DNA of 64,000 bases from the NCBI GenBank assembly GCA_963763215.1, contig CAVXNX010000010.1, forward strand, positions 399,102 to 463,101, in the 5' to 3' direction. Shown piece by piece: positions 51,441-60,777 of the stretch (its first letter is position 1; the number at the start of each line of letters is the position of its first letter). A model generated the notes under the pieces. That model searched no databases, was not told the DNA's origin, and saw only the letters and a program-made list of their open reading frames with translations. Position numbers and translations under genes: made by a program. This stretch comes from DASQZK01 sp963763215 (GTDB lineage: Bacteria > Bacteroidota > Bacteroidia > Bacteroidales > GCA-2748055).

Positions 51441-52863
51441 GAAGCTATGCGGAACGCGGAACGTGGAGAAATCACGAGCCCCAACGGGGCGAAATCACTA
51501 GCACAGGGTGAAGCCCTGTGTAAAGGAACGACGGTAATTCCAAGCCCCAAAGGGGCGCAATCTAAGAGGATCAATTCCAAATCCTTAAGAACATTTCCAC
51601 AGAAAGAATATGGTCATAACGTAAATTGATCGTTGGTAATTGATTTCGCCCCTTTGGGCTTGGATTCTCATTCCCACTAATACACTGGGCTTCACCCTGT
51701 GCTAATGATTGCGCCCCTTGGGGCTTGAAAATGCATTACCGAATTTTAAGACACCAGGATTTCGAACCAGGTTTGCTTTCAGCCAGGATTTGCTGAAGCT
51801 ATGCGGAACGCGCAACGTGGAGAAATCACGAGCCCCAACGGGGCGAAATCACTAGCACAGGGTGAAGCCCTGTGTAAAGGAACGACGGTAATTCCAAGCC
51901 CCAAAGGGGCGCAATCTAAGAGGATCAATTCCAAATCCTTAAGAACATTTCCACAGAAAGAATAGTGGTCATAACGTAAATTGATCGTTGGTAATTGATT
52001 TCGCCCCTTTGGGGCTTGGATTCTCATTCCCACTAATACACAGGGCTTCACCCTGTGCTAATGATTGCGCCCCTTTGGGGCTTGAAAATGCATTACCGAA
52101 TTTTAAGACACCAGGATTTCGAACCAGGTTTGCTTTCAGCCAGGATTTGTTGAAGCTATGCGGAACGCGGAACGTGGAGAAATCACGAGCCCCAACGGGG
52201 CGAAATCACTAGCACAGGGTGAAGCCCTGTGTAAAGGAACGACGGTAATTCCAAGCCCCAAAGGGGCGCAATCTAAGAGGATCAATTCCAAATCCTTAAG
52301 AACATTTCCACAGAAAGAATAGTGGTCATAACGTAAATTGATCGTTGGTAATTGATTTCGCCCCTTTGGGGCTTGGATTCTCATTCCCACTAATACACTG
52401 GGCTTCACCCTGTGCTAATGATTGCGCCCCTTTGGGGCTTGAAAATGCATTACCGAATTTTAAGACACCAGGATTTCGAACCAGGTTTGCTTTCAGCCAG
52501 GATTTGCTGAAGCTATGCGGAACGCGCAACGTGGAGAAATCACGAGCCCCAACGGGGCGAAATCACTAGCACAGGGTGAAGCCCTGTGTAAAGGGACGAC
52601 GGTAATTCCAAGCCCCAAAGGGGCGCAATCTAAGAGGATCAATTCCAAATCCTTAAGAACATTTCCACAGAAAGAATAGTGGTCATAACGTAAATTGATC
52701 GTTGGTAATTGATTTCGCCCCTTTGGGGCTTGGATTCTCATTCCCACTAATACACAGGGCTTCACCCTGTGCTAATGATTGCGCCCCTTTGGGGCTTGAA
52801 AATGCATTACCGAATTTTAAGACACCAGGATTTCGAACCAGGTTTGCTTTCAGCCAGGATTTG
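51441..52863. repeat. Four-copy 357-bp tandem array with internal inverted structure
   Basis: Units start at 51441, 51795, 52152 and 52509 (lengths 354, 357, 357, about 355). Each has AGCCCCAACGGGGCG, CACAGGGTGAAGCCCTGTG and AGCCCCAAAGGGGCG in its first half and their complements in the second, so a unit is itself a loose palindrome. Units 1 and 3 share variants, as do 2 and 4. No spacers, no genes. Confidence 0.95.
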
Positions 52864-53219
52864 CCTTACCTTCCCTATTCCTTTGTGTCTTTGAGACTTA
52901 GTGTTTAAAAACCCTTCGTGCTCTTCATTTTTCATATTTCATTCCGTACCCACGTATCTACGTACCCCGTATCCATGTAGACGGGCGGGTCGCGACCCGC
53001 CCCTACGGTTGGCTTTGAACGGAATTGTTGGAAAGCGCCCTTTGCGTCTTCGCCTTTGTGTTTAAAAACCCTTCGTGCTCTTCCACGTTTACCGATCCTT
53101 AGTGTCTTTGCGTCTTTGTGTTTAACCTTCCCTTAGTGCTCTTCCTCGTATCCCCTTCTTCCTTAGCGTTTTAGTGCCTTTGAGTTTAACCTCCCCTTCG
53201 TGCTTTGGTGCCCTGGTGT
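52864..53219 (-). repeat. CACAAAGG-type array with GC palindrome, downstream of GT87
   Basis: Plus-strand TTTGTGTCTTTGAGACTTAG and GTGTTTAAAAACCCTTCGTG blocks, TACCCACGTATC repeats near 52947, and the TCGCGA palindrome at about 52981-53002 with its TTGAACGGAATTGTTGGAAA tail. Confidence 0.85.
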
Positions 53220-54458
53220 TTACCTCTCCTTCGCGCTCTTCAAAAACTTTGTGCTCTTATCACCACCAGCCCTTCCAACATAGTATCCAAACAACAGCAG
53301 CGCCGTGATGGTGAACAAATCGTAATGCCGGATAAAGGTGTAAACGCCGCGCCCCGTTGTGTCGCTTCCCTCAATGGCCAGGAAGAATACCAGTCCGATG
53401 AGGACAAGGTGGAAGATCCTCACCGGCATTTTCAGCCGGCGGAAATCGATGAGGAACAGCGGAAGGTAATAGAACATCGACGTCACGAAGTGAGCTGTCC
53501 ATGTGATGCCTGAAAACAGGTGGGTGAACAGCAGAAGGGCGGCAACGGCCTCCAGGGAAATGTGTTCACCCCGCAGCCTGACCTGGCGCCAGACGGCAAG
53601 GACCATCATCCCAAAAAGCACCAGGAGGACAAGGCCGCTGATCCGGAAAATTCCCGGGTAATCCGCCGGGTAAACATCCCTGTCCCGCGATGCGGGCACG
53701 AAAGCTTTCAGCACGAAGGCGCGGAAGGTGTGGTTCGTTCCCATGGTGATGACATGTCCTTCACTGAAATCTCTCAGGAACGTGTGGTAATAACTCACAT
53801 GATCTTCAACATCCTGTCTGAAACCCCGTTCGACAGCCGGTGCGGCCATGCAGAACAGGCCCGTCAGCGCCGCCGCGACGAACACGGCCCGCGTCCGCTT
53901 CACCGCGAGGGCATAGAGGATGAAAAACACGGGGTAGACCTTAATGAAGGTGGCCAGGGTGAACAACACCACCGCATGGACAGGCTTCCGACGGGTCATG
54001 TACCATACGCCGCCAAGGATCATCGTGAAAATCACGAAGTTCATCTGGAACATCGTCAGGTTATTCCAGAAAAACTTCAGCGAGGCCACCACGGCGAGAA
54101 TGACCGGCACACGGACCTTCCGGCCGTCATACCCCAGGTTTTTCAGGATCCCGAAGATCAGCCATATGGCCAGCGGTAAAAGGACCAGGGCATTGAGGAG
54201 GAAAAAGATGTTCGCGGAAAGCTTCAACGGAACGATCGTCATCCCCTGGAAAAGAAACGCAGCAAACGGCGGATAATAGAAATTCCTGACGTTCTCCGTC
54301 TCGCCATAAAGGGGCTGGCCCTGGATGAAATGCCGCCCGGCGGTGTAGTAGACATTGTAGTCCGATCGTTCTTTCAGTTTTGATGACCGGTTAACGGATA
54401 CGGCCACCAGGGCGGCGACCAGCACAACGAGGGGAATGATGAGAAGCCTCTTGTTCAT
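53220..54458 (-). CDS. GT87/DUF2029-type membrane glycosyltransferase
   Basis: About 412 residues with many membrane helices. The early loop SDYNVYYTAGRHFIQGQPLY carries the conserved acidic residue, and YYPPFAAFLF and KVYPVFFILYALA are family marks. Uses a polyprenol-phosphate sugar donor at the membrane. The ATG at 54458 (MNKRLLIIPLVV) is better than 54491. The tail DKSTKFLKSAKER is encoded by the AAGAGCACAAAG repeat. No frame break. Confidence 0.83.
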   Translation of the reverse strand: MNKRLLIIPLVVLVAALVAVSVNRSSKLKERSDYNVYYTAGRHFIQGQPLYGETENVRNFYYPPFAAFLFQGMTIVPLKLSANIFFLLNALVLLPLAIWLIFGILKNLGYDGRKVRVPVILAVVASLKFFWNNLTMFQMNFVIFTMILGGVWYMTRRKPVHAVVLFTLATFIKVYPVFFILYALAVKRTRAVFVAAALTGLFCMAAPAVERGFRQDVEDHVSYYHTFLRDFSEGHVITMGTNHTFRAFVLKAFVPASRDRDVYPADYPGIFRISGLVLLVLFGMMVLAVWRQVRLRGEHISLEAVAALLLFTHLFSGITWTAHFVTSMFYYLPLFLIDFRRLKMPVRIFHLVLIGLVFFLAIEGSDTTGRGVYTFIRHYDLFTITALLLFGYYVGRAGGDKSTKFLKSAKER

Positions 54459-54590
54459 GGGATGAAAAATACATTTAAAACGAAAGATCAAGATAACAAA
54501 AAAACGGCGATCACATCATCCATGATCCCGTTCATTTGGTCACCGGCCACCGTAATGGCCGGTCAAATTCCTTTTCGCCGCCGGACCGGC

Positions 54591-55112
54591 CTACCAGAAT
54601 CCTCCCTCCTCTTCCTTCTCCGCTTCACCGGTGATCTCCAGGCTCCCCATGGGAATCCGGACAAATATCGTATGACGGATGGCATCGATTTCAACCTTCA
54701 CCCGTTGCTTCCCAAGGATCTGCACCAGTCTGCCCTCCAACCCTTTCAGGTCTCCGCGTATCACCCTCACCTTCTTGCCGACGGTGTATTCCTGTTCATT
54801 GAGCAGAAGTTCCTCGCCCGTTTCACAAAATTTCCGTATGGCCTCGATCTGGATCTCAGGCAGCGGCACCTTCTTCCCCTCGAACATCACGAACCTGACC
54901 ACCCCCGGCGTTCTGAGCACCGGCAGGTGTTCCTTCTCCTCAATATACACGAAAACATAAGAACTGAACAGCGGCTCATCGACCATCTTCTTCCGGTCGC
55001 TCCATTTCTTCTCCCTCCGGAACAGCGGCAGGTAATGTTGAATACCGTCCCGTCCCAGCAGTTCGGCCACCTTCTTTTCGTTTCTCGGCTTTGTATATAT
55101 GGCGTACCACTT
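54591..55112 (-). CDS. UpxY/NusG-like transcription antiterminator
   Basis: 173 residues. The NusG N-terminal domain begins KWYAIYTKPRNEKKVAELL, and the KOW motif is VRVIRGDLKGLEGRLVQ. In Bacteroidota such proteins let RNA polymerase read through long polysaccharide operons. The start at 55112 (MKWYAIYTKP) is preferred over 55169, whose extra residues come from GGAAGTCGGAAGT repeats. The operon it serves is not contiguous here; the export gene at 62518 may be a separated part. Confidence 0.85.
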   Translation of the reverse strand, partial: KWYAIYTKPRNEKKVAELLGRDGIQHYLPLFRREKKWSDRKKMVDEPLFSSYVFVYIEEKEHLPVLRTPGVVRFVMFEGKKVPLPEIQIEAIRKFCETGEELLLNEQEYTVGKKVRVIRGDLKGLEGRLVQILGKQRVKVEIDAIRHTIFVRIPMGSLEITGEAEKEEEGGFW

Positions 55113-55169
55113 CATTGTCATGACTGTTGTAGAGAAGTCGGAAGTCGGAAGTCGGAAGTGAGGAGTCAA

Positions 55170-55615
55170 TTCATTATTACCTTACCCTTCGCGGTCTTCC
55201 CACGTCTGTCTATCGTTTCCTCTTCCTTAGCGTCTTTGCGGTGTTTAAAGACTCTTCGTTCTCTTCATTTATCTTATTTCATTCCGTACCTCGTATCCAC
55301 GTACCACCTCGTATCCCCAGCGTGGTTGCCCGTACCTACGGTACCTCGTGAATCCACCAAGACGGGCGGGTCGCGACCCGCCCCTACGGGTTGCCCTTGA
55401 ATGGAATTGATGGAAAGCTACCTTCCTTAGCGTCTTCGTGTCTTTGTGTTTAAAACTCTTCGTGCTCTTCATTTTGCACGTAGACGGGCGGGTCGCGACC
55501 CGCCCCTACGGGTTGCCTCGAATGGAATTTTAGGAAAGCACCTTTAGCGCCTTTGCACCCTGGTGTTTATCTTCCCTTCGTGCTCTTCCCTCGTCTGCCT
55601 ATCGTTTTCTCTTCC
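55170..55615 (-). repeat. Repeat-filled spacer with two GC palindromes
   Basis: GAAGTCGGAAGTC units at 55135-55160, CACAAAGG-type blocks at 55190-55270 and 55430-55470, and two TCGCGA palindromes at about 55363-55388 and 55483-55508, each followed by a TTGAATGGAAT-type tail. The palindrome context repeats twice within 120 bp. Confidence 0.85.
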
Positions 55616-56926
55616 TTAGCGTCTTTGTGTCTTTGTGTTTAAAAACTCTTCGCCCTCGCCCTCCTTTGTGCCTTCAAACCCGAAGGCGTCCTTAATCCTC
55701 CCCACATAATCCAGTTTCTCCCACGTAAAAAGTTCGACTTTCATCTCCACTTTTCCCGAGTAAGGGGATTCGAAATGCTTGGTGACAAACTCCGGCGTAC
55801 GTCCCATATGCCCGTAAGCCGCCGTCTCGGTGTAGATCGGTTTCCTGAGTTTCAGCCGTTGCTCGATGGCTGCCGGGCGCAGGTCGAAGATGTGTTTGAT
55901 CTTCTCGGCGATCTCCCCGTCGGTCATGTCCACGTTGGCTTTTCCGTAAGTCTCGACATAGACTCCCAGGGGTTCGGCCACGCCGATGGCGTAGGAAAGC
56001 TGCACCAGCACCTCCTCGCAAATGCCCGCGGCCACGAGGTTCTTGGCGATGTGCCGTGCGGCATAGGCTGCCGAACGGTCGACCTTCGACGGGTCCTTCC
56101 CTGAAAAAGCGCCGCCGCCATGGGCTCCTTTGCCGCCGTAGGTGTCGACGATGATCTTGCGTCCCGTCAGGCCCGTGTCGCCGTGAGGACCGCCGATCAC
56201 GAATTTGCCCGTGGGATTGACATGGTAAATGATCTCGCCGTCAAACAATTCCCTGACCCGCTCGGGCAGTTTGCTCTTCACCCGGGGAACGAGAAGGGTG
56301 ATGACATCTTCCCGGATCCTGGCGAGCATGGAATCGTCGTTGTCGAACTCATCATGCTGGGTCGACACCACGATGGTATGGATGCGCTTCGGCGTATCGT
56401 CGTCGTTGTATTCAATGGTGACCTGCGATTTGGAATCGGGACGCAGATAGGTCATCATCTGTCCTTCGCGGCGGATCGCTGCCAGCTCCTTCAGCAGGAG
56501 GTGGGCGATCTCGAGCGACAGCGGCATGTAGTTGTCCGTCTCCCTGCAGGCGTAGCCGAACATCATGCCCTGGTCGCCGGCGCCCTGCTGCATCGGATCC
56601 CCCCGTTCCACGCCGCGGTTGATGTCGTCGCTCTGCTCATGGATGGCGGTGAGAATGCCGCATGAATCCCCGTCGAACATATATTCGTTTCGTGTATACC
56701 CGATGCGGTTGATCACATCGCGGGCAACTTTTTGCACATCGACGTATGTCGTTGTCCGCACTTCCCCGGCCAGGATGACCTGACCCGTCGTGACCAGCGT
56801 TTCACAAGCCACCTTCGATTCCGGGTCGAATGCCAGGAACGAATCCAGCAATGCATCAGAAATCTGGTCGGCTACCTTATCCGGATGTCCTTCAGAAACG
56901 GACTCCGAAGTAAATAAATATCCCAT
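55616..56926 (-). CDS. metK: S-adenosylmethionine synthase with repeat-encoded tail
   Basis: Makes SAM from methionine and ATP. SEGHPDKVADQISDALLD, GAGDQGMMFGYAC and GGGAFSGKDPSKVDRSAAY are the signature blocks. The ATG at 56926 (MGYLFTSES) is the usual start; the open frame reaches 56980. The expected end is near DAFGFEG, but the reading continues with KEGEGEEFLNTKTQRR, which is encoded by the CACAAAGG-type repeat. 436 residues. The enzyme core is intact. Confidence 0.94.
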   Translation of the reverse strand: MGYLFTSESVSEGHPDKVADQISDALLDSFLAFDPESKVACETLVTTGQVILAGEVRTTTYVDVQKVARDVINRIGYTRNEYMFDGDSCGILTAIHEQSDDINRGVERGDPMQQGAGDQGMMFGYACRETDNYMPLSLEIAHLLLKELAAIRREGQMMTYLRPDSKSQVTIEYNDDDTPKRIHTIVVSTQHDEFDNDDSMLARIREDVITLLVPRVKSKLPERVRELFDGEIIYHVNPTGKFVIGGPHGDTGLTGRKIIVDTYGGKGAHGGGAFSGKDPSKVDRSAAYAARHIAKNLVAAGICEEVLVQLSYAIGVAEPLGVYVETYGKANVDMTDGEIAEKIKHIFDLRPAAIEQRLKLRKPIYTETAAYGHMGRTPEFVTKHFESPYSGKVEMKVELFTWEKLDYVGRIKDAFGFEGTKEGEGEEFLNTKTQRR

Positions 56927-57327
56927 TTTTTTTAGTGTTTTATGAATAATCAATCCCTCTGTCACCGGCTTCCCGGTCACTTCTTCAAAAAAAACGCTGC
57001 CGCAAACCGTTCACCGGCAAAGCGAATAACCACGAAATAAACAGGGGTGAAAATGAAAGACTGTAAACCGGAGGTTACTGCTTTAGCATTTTTTAACGTG
57101 GTTGCAATCAGTCAAATCATTCCACCACAGATTTGAACTCCACAAAGGTAGGAAAAAAAAAGTTTAGCGGGAAAATCCTCCGGACAGATTTTTCATCGCG
57201 CATGGTTGAACTTTTTTGGCAGGATATTTGTCTGCACAAGCGGTAAGCCCCGAAATTCATTAGTGTAAATGACAATTTTTTTTATATTTGAGGCTGAAAA
57301 TGACATGCAAACCCAAAAAGAACACGT
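56927..57327. other. Divergent intergenic region metK / TPR gene
   Basis: 400 bp. TATATTTG at 57283-57290 matches the -7 box for the plus-strand TPR gene; no -33 TTG is found at the ideal distance. No repeats are seen here, unlike neighbouring spacers. Confidence 0.5.
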
Positions 57328-58318
57328 ATGAAAAAGTTAAAGTTATCCCTGGTGATGTTTCTGGTGGTTGTCACCGGATCCCTTTACGGTCAGACACTGA
57401 GCGACCTGGTCTCGACCTTTAACAAGGGCGCTGATGAAATCAACAAAGGCGATTACATGTCTGCCATCACCGACCTCGACCAGGTTCTGACCATGTCGGA
57501 AAAAGTGAGCGGAAAAGAAGCCGCTGATCTTGCTGCCAAGGCAAAGCAACAGATCCCGCTGCTTCACTACCAGGTGGCCATTGCGTATATCAAACAGCGC
57601 AACTTATGAGGCTGCCGTTCCCTACCTGAAACAAACCATCGAACTTGCCGATAAATACAACAACAACCAGGAGTACAAGCAGAAGGCCGAAAAATACCTT
57701 CCCCAGCTGCTCGTGGCCGTCGGCACCCAGAAATACAAGGAGCAAAAACTCGACTCCGCCCTGGACATGTTTGAGTTGTCGCTCAAGTACATGCCCAATT
57801 ACGACAAGGCTTACCTCGGGGAAGGACTGATCTATTACGACAAGAAAAACGAGGACAAGATGACCTCCACCCTCACCAAGGCCATGGAACTCGGGAAAGC
57901 GGATAATGACGAGGAGACGGTCAAACTCGCCAAAGAGACCCTCACCCGTTATTACAACGAGATGGGCGACAACGAACTGCAGTCGGTCGATCCCGAAAAT
58001 GAAGACTTCACCTATGCCATCCAGGCCTACGACAAGGCCCTTCAGTACGATTCCACCAACACCGACGCCAATTACAAGCTGGCCATCATCGCCAACCGCC
58101 AGGTGGAATACGAAAAAGCCGCCAAATACGGTGAGCGGGCGCTGAAGAATGCCGAGGGCGAAGACAAGATCGCCGCCATCAACTATGAACTCGGCAACGC
58201 CTATATGGGCGAGGCAGAGTACGATAAGGCATGCAAGGCCTATACGGCGGCCATGAAGAGCAGCGCTTTCGCCGACAAGGCGGCCGCGAAGAAAGATAAG
58301 GTGCCGGGCTGTCAGTGA
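57328..58318 (+). CDS. Exported TPR protein (one frameshift)
   Basis: About 330 residues with a signal peptide (MKKLKLSLVMFLVVVTGSLYGQ) and tetratricopeptide-like repeats: FNKGADEINKGDYMSAITDLDQ, LDMFELSLKYMPNYDKAYLGEG, YDKALQYDSTNTDANYKLA. Near 57598 one base must be dropped to read ATYEAAVPYLKQTIELADKY. It is periplasmic or outer-membrane associated, with partners unknown. The stop TGA begins a GTGAGG/GATGAGG repeat array. Confidence 0.82.
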
Positions 58319-58530
58319 GGAAGTATGATGAGGTGATGAGGTGATGAGGTGATGAGGTGATGGGGTGATGGGGTGATGAAGTTATGAAGGGCGTGAGAAC
58401 GTCGTTCAGGATCATAGTGATATTCTCATAAGATCTGTTCAAAGCCACCTGTAGTGGCGCGTCGGGACGCGCCACTACAGGTGGCTTTGAACTGAACCTC
58501 ATCACCTCATCACCTCATCACTCCCTTTTT
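58319..58530 (+). repeat. GATGAGGTGATGAGG array and perfect hairpin
   Basis: Units of GATGAGGT/GATGGGGT run from the TPR stop to 58390. At 58437-58492 is a perfect inverted repeat with 27-bp arms and a 2-nt loop, built on CCACCTGTAGTGGCGCGTC. Complementary TCATCACC units follow at 58500-58530. Confidence 0.9.
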
Positions 58531-58934
58531 TTCTTTACTTTCTTTTCAAGGGCAAAAGAAAGTAACAAAGAAACCCTCCGCGATTGACAACCCTCTCTCG
58601 CCCTTGTCGCACGGGCCCTCAACACTGGGGCCGGGCTCGTTCAGGTTCGCACCAATCGAGGGTGGCCATCGCGCTCTGCTTGGATTATCTTTGAAACTTC
58701 GAGGTTAACTGTTTTACCGGCGTTGGTAGATGACCCGTCACGGTGCTTCCAGATGACCCGTCGCGACCTGCCACTACGGGTGGCCCTGAACGGACCTTAC
58801 GAGAATTTCGGCATGATCCTGAAAGACGTTCTTACGTCCTTCTTACCTCATCACCTTATCACCTCATCACCTTCATCACCCCATCACTTCCTCCCGTTTT
58901 TTACCGAATGCGTTTCATTACGGATCAAAATATC
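58531..58934. other. Spacer before the GldA-type gene
   Basis: Contains a TTTCTTT...AAAGAAA inverted repeat near 58530-58573, a degenerate GTCGCGAC palindrome near 58751, and a copy of the 58385-58445 sequence in inverted form at about 58770-58840. No gene is seen. Confidence 0.6.
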
Positions 58935-58942
58935 TACCTTTG
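58935..58942 (+). promoter_or_regulatory. -7 box just before the GldA-type gene
   Basis: TACCTTTG matches TAnnTTTG and ends 4 bases before the ATG at 58947, so the mRNA may be leaderless. The same geometry occurs at 29514. Confidence 0.5.
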
Positions 58943-58946
58943 TGGT

Positions 58947-59873
58947 ATGTCGATCACGATCCGCCATATCACCAAGATGTACGGCCGGCAAAAGGCGCTG
59001 GACGATGTGTCGCTGGAGGTGCATTCAGGAAGCATCACCGGCTTTATCGGTCCCAATGGTGCCGGGAAGTCGACCATGATGAAGATCATCACCGGCTATA
59101 TCCCCCCGACGTCAGGCCAGGTTGAGGTCGACGGGCTCGATGTCCTGGAGAGTCCCATGGAGGTGCGGGAGCGGACGGGGTATCTTCCGGAGCAAAATCC
59201 ACTGTATCCGGAGATGTATGTGAGGGAATACCTGGAATACGTGGCAGGCCACTATAAGATGGGCAACCTGGCCGGTGAGCGCATCGGATCGGTGATCACC
59301 GAGACAGGACTCTCGGTGGAGCAGCACAAGCAGATCGGCGCCCTTTCCAAGGGGTACCGGCAGCGGGTGGGACTGGCGCAGGCGTTGTTGCATGATCCGT
59401 CGGTGCTGATCCTCGATGAGCCGACTTCGGGGCTGGATCCCAACCAGATCGTGGAGATCCGCGAACTGATCCACCGGCTCGGGCGGGAGAAGACGGTCCT
59501 TCTTTCAACGCATATCATGCAGGAGGTAGAAGCCATCTGCGACAGGGTGGTGATCATCGATCACGGGAAGATCGTGGCCGACGGCAGGCCCGGGGAGATC
59601 AGTACAGGCCGGTCGGCGGAGTCCGTCACCATCCTGGTGGAGTTTGACAAAATTCCGGATGCCGCACTGCTTAAAGGCCTGGGGAACGTCCTTCGCATCC
59701 GCACCGCCGGTGAACACAAATACCTCATCGAGACTTCTGCCGGTTCCGATCTCCGGCCCGTCCTGTTCCGGTTCGCCGTCGATCAGGGACTCACCGTACT
59801 TTCGATGCAGCTGAAAGAGAAAAGCCTGGAAGAGGTTTTTCGGGAAGTCACGGGGAAGAACACGAAGGAATAA
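58947..59873 (+). CDS. GldA-type ABC transporter ATP-binding protein
   Basis: 308 residues. Walker A is GPNGAGKSTMMK, the signature is LSKGYRQRVGLAQAL, and Walker B is VLILDEPTSGLDPNQ. The N-terminus ITIRHITKMYGRQKALDDVSL and the C-terminal extension are like GldA, an ATPase linked to gliding. The longer open frame back to 58743 is non-coding repeat; the -7 box sets the ATG at 58947. The permease partner is not adjacent. The end GKNTKE is encoded by the GAACACGAAGG repeat. Confidence 0.8.
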   Translation: MSITIRHITKMYGRQKALDDVSLEVHSGSITGFIGPNGAGKSTMMKIITGYIPPTSGQVEVDGLDVLESPMEVRERTGYLPEQNPLYPEMYVREYLEYVAGHYKMGNLAGERIGSVITETGLSVEQHKQIGALSKGYRQRVGLAQALLHDPSVLILDEPTSGLDPNQIVEIRELIHRLGREKTVLLSTHIMQEVEAICDRVVIIDHGKIVADGRPGEISTGRSAESVTILVEFDKIPDAALLKGLGNVLRIRTAGEHKYLIETSAGSDLRPVLFRFAVDQGLTVLSMQLKEKSLEEVFREVTGKNTKE

Positions 59874-60050
59874 ACACAACGGCACGAAGGAAAAGCATAC
59901 GGGTGAAGGGCACGAAGAAAATTAAACACAAAGGCGCAAAGACGCTAAGGAAGAAAGGCAAACGTGGAAGTGCACGAAGCTTCATAAACTCCATAGCTCC
60001 ATAGCCTCATAACTTCATCACTCCATCACCCCATCACCTCACCCCCAATT
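59874..60050 (+). repeat. CACAAAGG-type and CATCACCCCATCACC repeats
   Basis: AACACAACGGCACGAAGG and AAACACAAAGGCGCAAAGAC blocks follow the ATPase stop in its own sense. ATAGCTCCATAGCCTCATAA and CATCACCCC units follow to about 60050. Confidence 0.85.
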
Positions 60051-60091
60051 TATACCCAATCTAAATAACCCACATTCTAAACCAAATTCCA

Positions 60092-60120
60092 TTGTCCTTC
60101 GTAAAGAACGGGTAGTTTTG
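60092..60120 (+). promoter_or_regulatory. Promoter for the wHTH regulator
   Basis: TTG at 60092-60094, an 18-bp gap, then TAGTTTTG at 60113-60120, close to TTG-N19-TAnnTTTG. The GTG start lies 19 bp downstream. Confidence 0.65.
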
Positions 60121-60139
60121 TTACTCAAAATTTCCCTCT

Positions 60140-60693
60140 GTGCTGGACGCGTTAATTACATCAAAGACAAGGATGAAATTGCTTTTGAAGTTCTTCCTCA
60201 ACGGCAATTCCTCGTCGTACCTGCGCCACCTGGAGAGCGAGTTCGGAGAGTCCTCGAACGCCATCCGGGTGGAACTCAACAGGTTCGAGGATGCCGGTCT
60301 TCTGAAGTCCTTCATGCAGGGCAACAAAAAGTACTACCAGGCCAACCAGGGCCATCCCCTTTTTCCCGACATCAACAACATCATCTTCAAGTACATCGGC
60401 ATCGACCAGGTCATCGAAAAGATCGCCACAAGCTCGGCGAACTCGACCGCGTCTATCTCTGCGGCGATTTCGCCCGGGGCATCGACAGCGACATCATCGA
60501 CCTGATCTTCATCGGCGACGACATCAACCGCCAGTACCTCGTGCACCTTGCCGACAAATGCGAGATCTTGATCAAGCGGCGATTGCGGTACATCGTCTAC
60601 GGTCCGGAGGAATGGCAGGCAAATAAGATGAAAATGAGCGGGGAGGAAGTGCTGTTGCTGTGGAAGGAAGGAGGTGAGGAGGCGAGGAGGTGA
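60140..60693 (+). CDS. Winged-helix regulator fused to a nucleotidyltransferase-like domain (one frameshift)
   Basis: About 185 residues from a GTG start. The N-terminal half is an ArsR-like winged helix (SKTRMKLLLKFFLNGNSSSYLRHLE, SSNAIRVELNRFEDAGLLKS). Near 60425 one base seems to be missing, and the frame resumes as HKLGELDRVYLCGDFARGID, a nucleotidyltransferase-like part with RYIVYGPEEW. Such proteins often sit beside Bacteroidota polysaccharide genes. The C-terminal KEGGEEARR and the stop fall in a GAGGTGAGG repeat. Confidence 0.75.
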
Positions 60694-60777
60694 GGAGGTC
60701 GGGAAGTGAGGAAGTGAGAGGAAGAGAGGGAATGACGAGAATTAAGAGGCTGATCTGGAAAAATTGACAGCGGAAGA
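60694..60777 (+). repeat. GTGAGGAAGTGAG repeats after the regulator
   Basis: Short GAGGTGAGGAGG and AAGTGAGG units begin at the regulator's stop and fade by about 60740. Confidence 0.7.

Noticed and set aside
51779..52765. Repeated 90-residue small protein in the tandem array
   Set aside because: The reading only reflects the tandem DNA; the same unit gives open frames on both strands, and the text is made of palindrome translations.
51441..52863. CRISPR array
   Set aside because: Units are 357 bp with near-identical content throughout; there are no short repeats separated by unique spacers and no cas genes.
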